From assembly GCA_024691145.1 (NCBI GenBank), contig JAILNW010000365.1:1-6237 (forward strand): a DNA stretch of 6,237 nt, written 5' to 3'. The notes beneath the pieces are model-generated. The model was not told the origin of the DNA, did not search any database, and saw only the letters and a program-made list of their open reading frames with translations. The translations under genes and the position numbers were made by a program. Below, in pieces: positions 5,189 to 6,237 of this stretch. Positions within the stretch are counted from its first letter, which is position 1, and each line of letters begins with the position of its first letter. This DNA comes from Lachnospiraceae bacterium. Its GTDB lineage: Bacteria; Bacillota; Clostridia; Lachnospirales; Lachnospiraceae.

Positions 5189-6237
5189 ATGAGGAAGTTA
5201 TTAGAAAGTAAAAAAGCAAAAATAGTTGCAGGCAGTGTGATTGCAGTTTTATTGGTGGTTGTAGTTGCAGTGGTACTAAAAGGAAAGGTTTTCAGTAAAA
5301 ATAATATCACTTCAGAAAAAGATAATGATTCGCAGAATACAAAAGAAATTTCAAAGGAAGAGGAAGAAAAAATATTATCTTCACATCTTGATAATATGGT
5401 AAAGGGCTCTACTGATGAATATAGAAAGATTGAATGTCCCTTCATGGTAAATGGCGAAGAAGTAGAGATGAACCGGGATGATTTTAGAATGGGGATTTAT
5501 TGTTATGTTACTGCGCCTCAAGATGTAAATGAGATATATAGGCCATTTGATTGTTGCCATATCACTGAAAAGAAAGAAAATAAAAAAAGATTTGTTGGTG
5601 ATGAAGAGGATTTTTCCAAGCCATTTAGAACTGATTTTGATGTAATATTAAGAGATGATGAATGCAACATTACTGGGGGAATTCACACAGAAGGAAATAT
5701 AGATATTTGCTGCAAAAAAATTTATAATGAAAAAGTGATTTATTTATATTCAAATTGTAATATTTATATAGAGTGTGAGGAATTTAATTTTAAAGGATTA
5801 ATAATTGCACCTAGTGGTAAAGTAGTAATTAATTCAAAAAAAGTAAATATTGAAGGTGCTATAATAAGTAACGATGTACGAACAAATGCAGAAGAGTTTA
5901 ATATTAAAACGTCTGAATCTTCCAATAATATATGCAGATATATATCTAATTACAGGAAAGATTATTATGAATTTGATGCTTCAGAAGGTGATAACAGTTT
6001 GAGTATATATCGTAATTATGATGCAAAAAAAACAAATGTTTATTTAAGATACGATAATGAACCTGAATGTATTTACGCTGGAAGTATTGTGGCTATAAAT
6101 CAGATTATGTATAATATTGATACAAGTTTTAGTAAAAGTTTGGATGTACTTATTGAAATTGAGACAAAAACTGGTGAAAAGATAAAGTCAAAGTATTGTG
6201 TTACTTTAGGACATGGAAAGCATTCCTATATTGATAC
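5189..6237 (+). CDS. Membrane-anchored extracellular protein with beta-helix-like repeats (3' end outside window)
   Basis: An open frame runs from ATG 5189, 5 bases after an ideal AAGGAGG (5177-5183), to the right edge: 349 residues without a stop. Residues 1-11 are basic, 12-30 form one hydrophobic span (IVAGSVIAVLLVVVVAVVL) and the lysines after it suggest an uncleaved signal anchor with the rest outside. A charged linker (about 36-75, with KEEEEK) follows. Residues 155-245 have a repeating pattern: Asn at 160, 180, 200 and 220, with FNFKGLIIAPSG (199-210) and VNIEGAIISNDV (219-230) exactly 20 residues apart. This is the look of a right-handed beta-helix or bactofilin-like stack. From about 255 on the sequence has a beta-rich look. 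Twelve cysteines occur, with CC pairs at 122-123 and 174-175. The function is unknown; a cell-envelope or surface role is inferred. Lysine codons are mostly AAA (about 24 of 35), unlike the transporter gene. I found no homologue I can name. Confidence 0.82.
   Translation, partial: MRKLLESKKAKIVAGSVIAVLLVVVVAVVLKGKVFSKNNITSEKDNDSQNTKEISKEEEEKILSSHLDNMVKGSTDEYRKIECPFMVNGEEVEMNRDDFRMGIYCYVTAPQDVNEIYRPFDCCHITEKKENKKRFVGDEEDFSKPFRTDFDVILRDDECNITGGIHTEGNIDICCKKIYNEKVIYLYSNCNIYIECEEFNFKGLIIAPSGKVVINSKKVNIEGAIISNDVRTNAEEFNIKTSESSNNICRYISNYRKDYYEFDASEGDNSLSIYRNYDAKKTNVYLRYDNEPECIYAGSIVAINQIMYNIDTSFSKSLDVLIEIETKTGEKIKSKYCVTLGHGKHSYID

Noticed and set aside
5155..5445. 96-codon minus-strand open frame
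   Set aside because: Antisense to the start and membrane anchor of the right-edge gene, which has a near-perfect promoter and ribosome binding site.

Overview
The window is AT-rich DNA with strong AGGAGG-type ribosome binding sites, sigma-A-like promoters and intrinsic terminators, which points to a low-GC Firmicute. A clostridial gut or rumen anaerobe of the Lachnospiraceae kind is the best guess. This rests on gene content and style, because no rRNA or species marker is present.

Layout. At the left edge is the C-terminal end of an unrecognised small protein (2-163). Its stop codon begins a perfect palindrome that runs into three 12-bp tandem repeats. A convergent tRNA-Leu(CAG) on the minus strand (265-348) has a clear promoter on its right and a terminator on its left. 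The rest of the window is on the plus strand. tyrA (504-1601, prephenate dehydrogenase with a C-terminal ACT domain) is a single-gene unit with its own promoter and terminator. After a gap of about 0.3 kb come a Na/Pi-cotransporter-family protein with a cytoplasmic PhoU-like tail (1918-3705), a small lipoprotein (3796-4266), and hisA of the eukaryotic (HIS6) type (4348-5121). Last is the start of a membrane-anchored, cysteine-rich protein with a beta-helix-like repeat region (5189 to beyond the right edge).

How the genes relate. The genes do not form one pathway. tyrA makes a tyrosine precursor, hisA catalyses a middle step of histidine synthesis, and the transporter moves or regulates phosphate. 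Most genes have their own promoter-like sequence, so this looks like ordinary chromosome made of small transcription units. The transporter and lipoprotein may be partly co-transcribed, since no good terminator separates them. No T-box or riboswitch was seen before tyrA or hisA.

The points most worth a second look are the eukaryotic-type HisA standing alone, outside a visible his operon; the truncated surface protein with a 20-residue repeat period and 12 cysteines; and the palindrome plus tandem-repeat block at 161-208, which has a near copy after tyrA. I saw no CRISPR array, insertion sequence, prophage gene or obvious defence system. Three gene starts were placed downstream of the longest reading frame on ribosome-binding-site evidence: tyrA 504, lipoprotein 3796 and hisA 4348.
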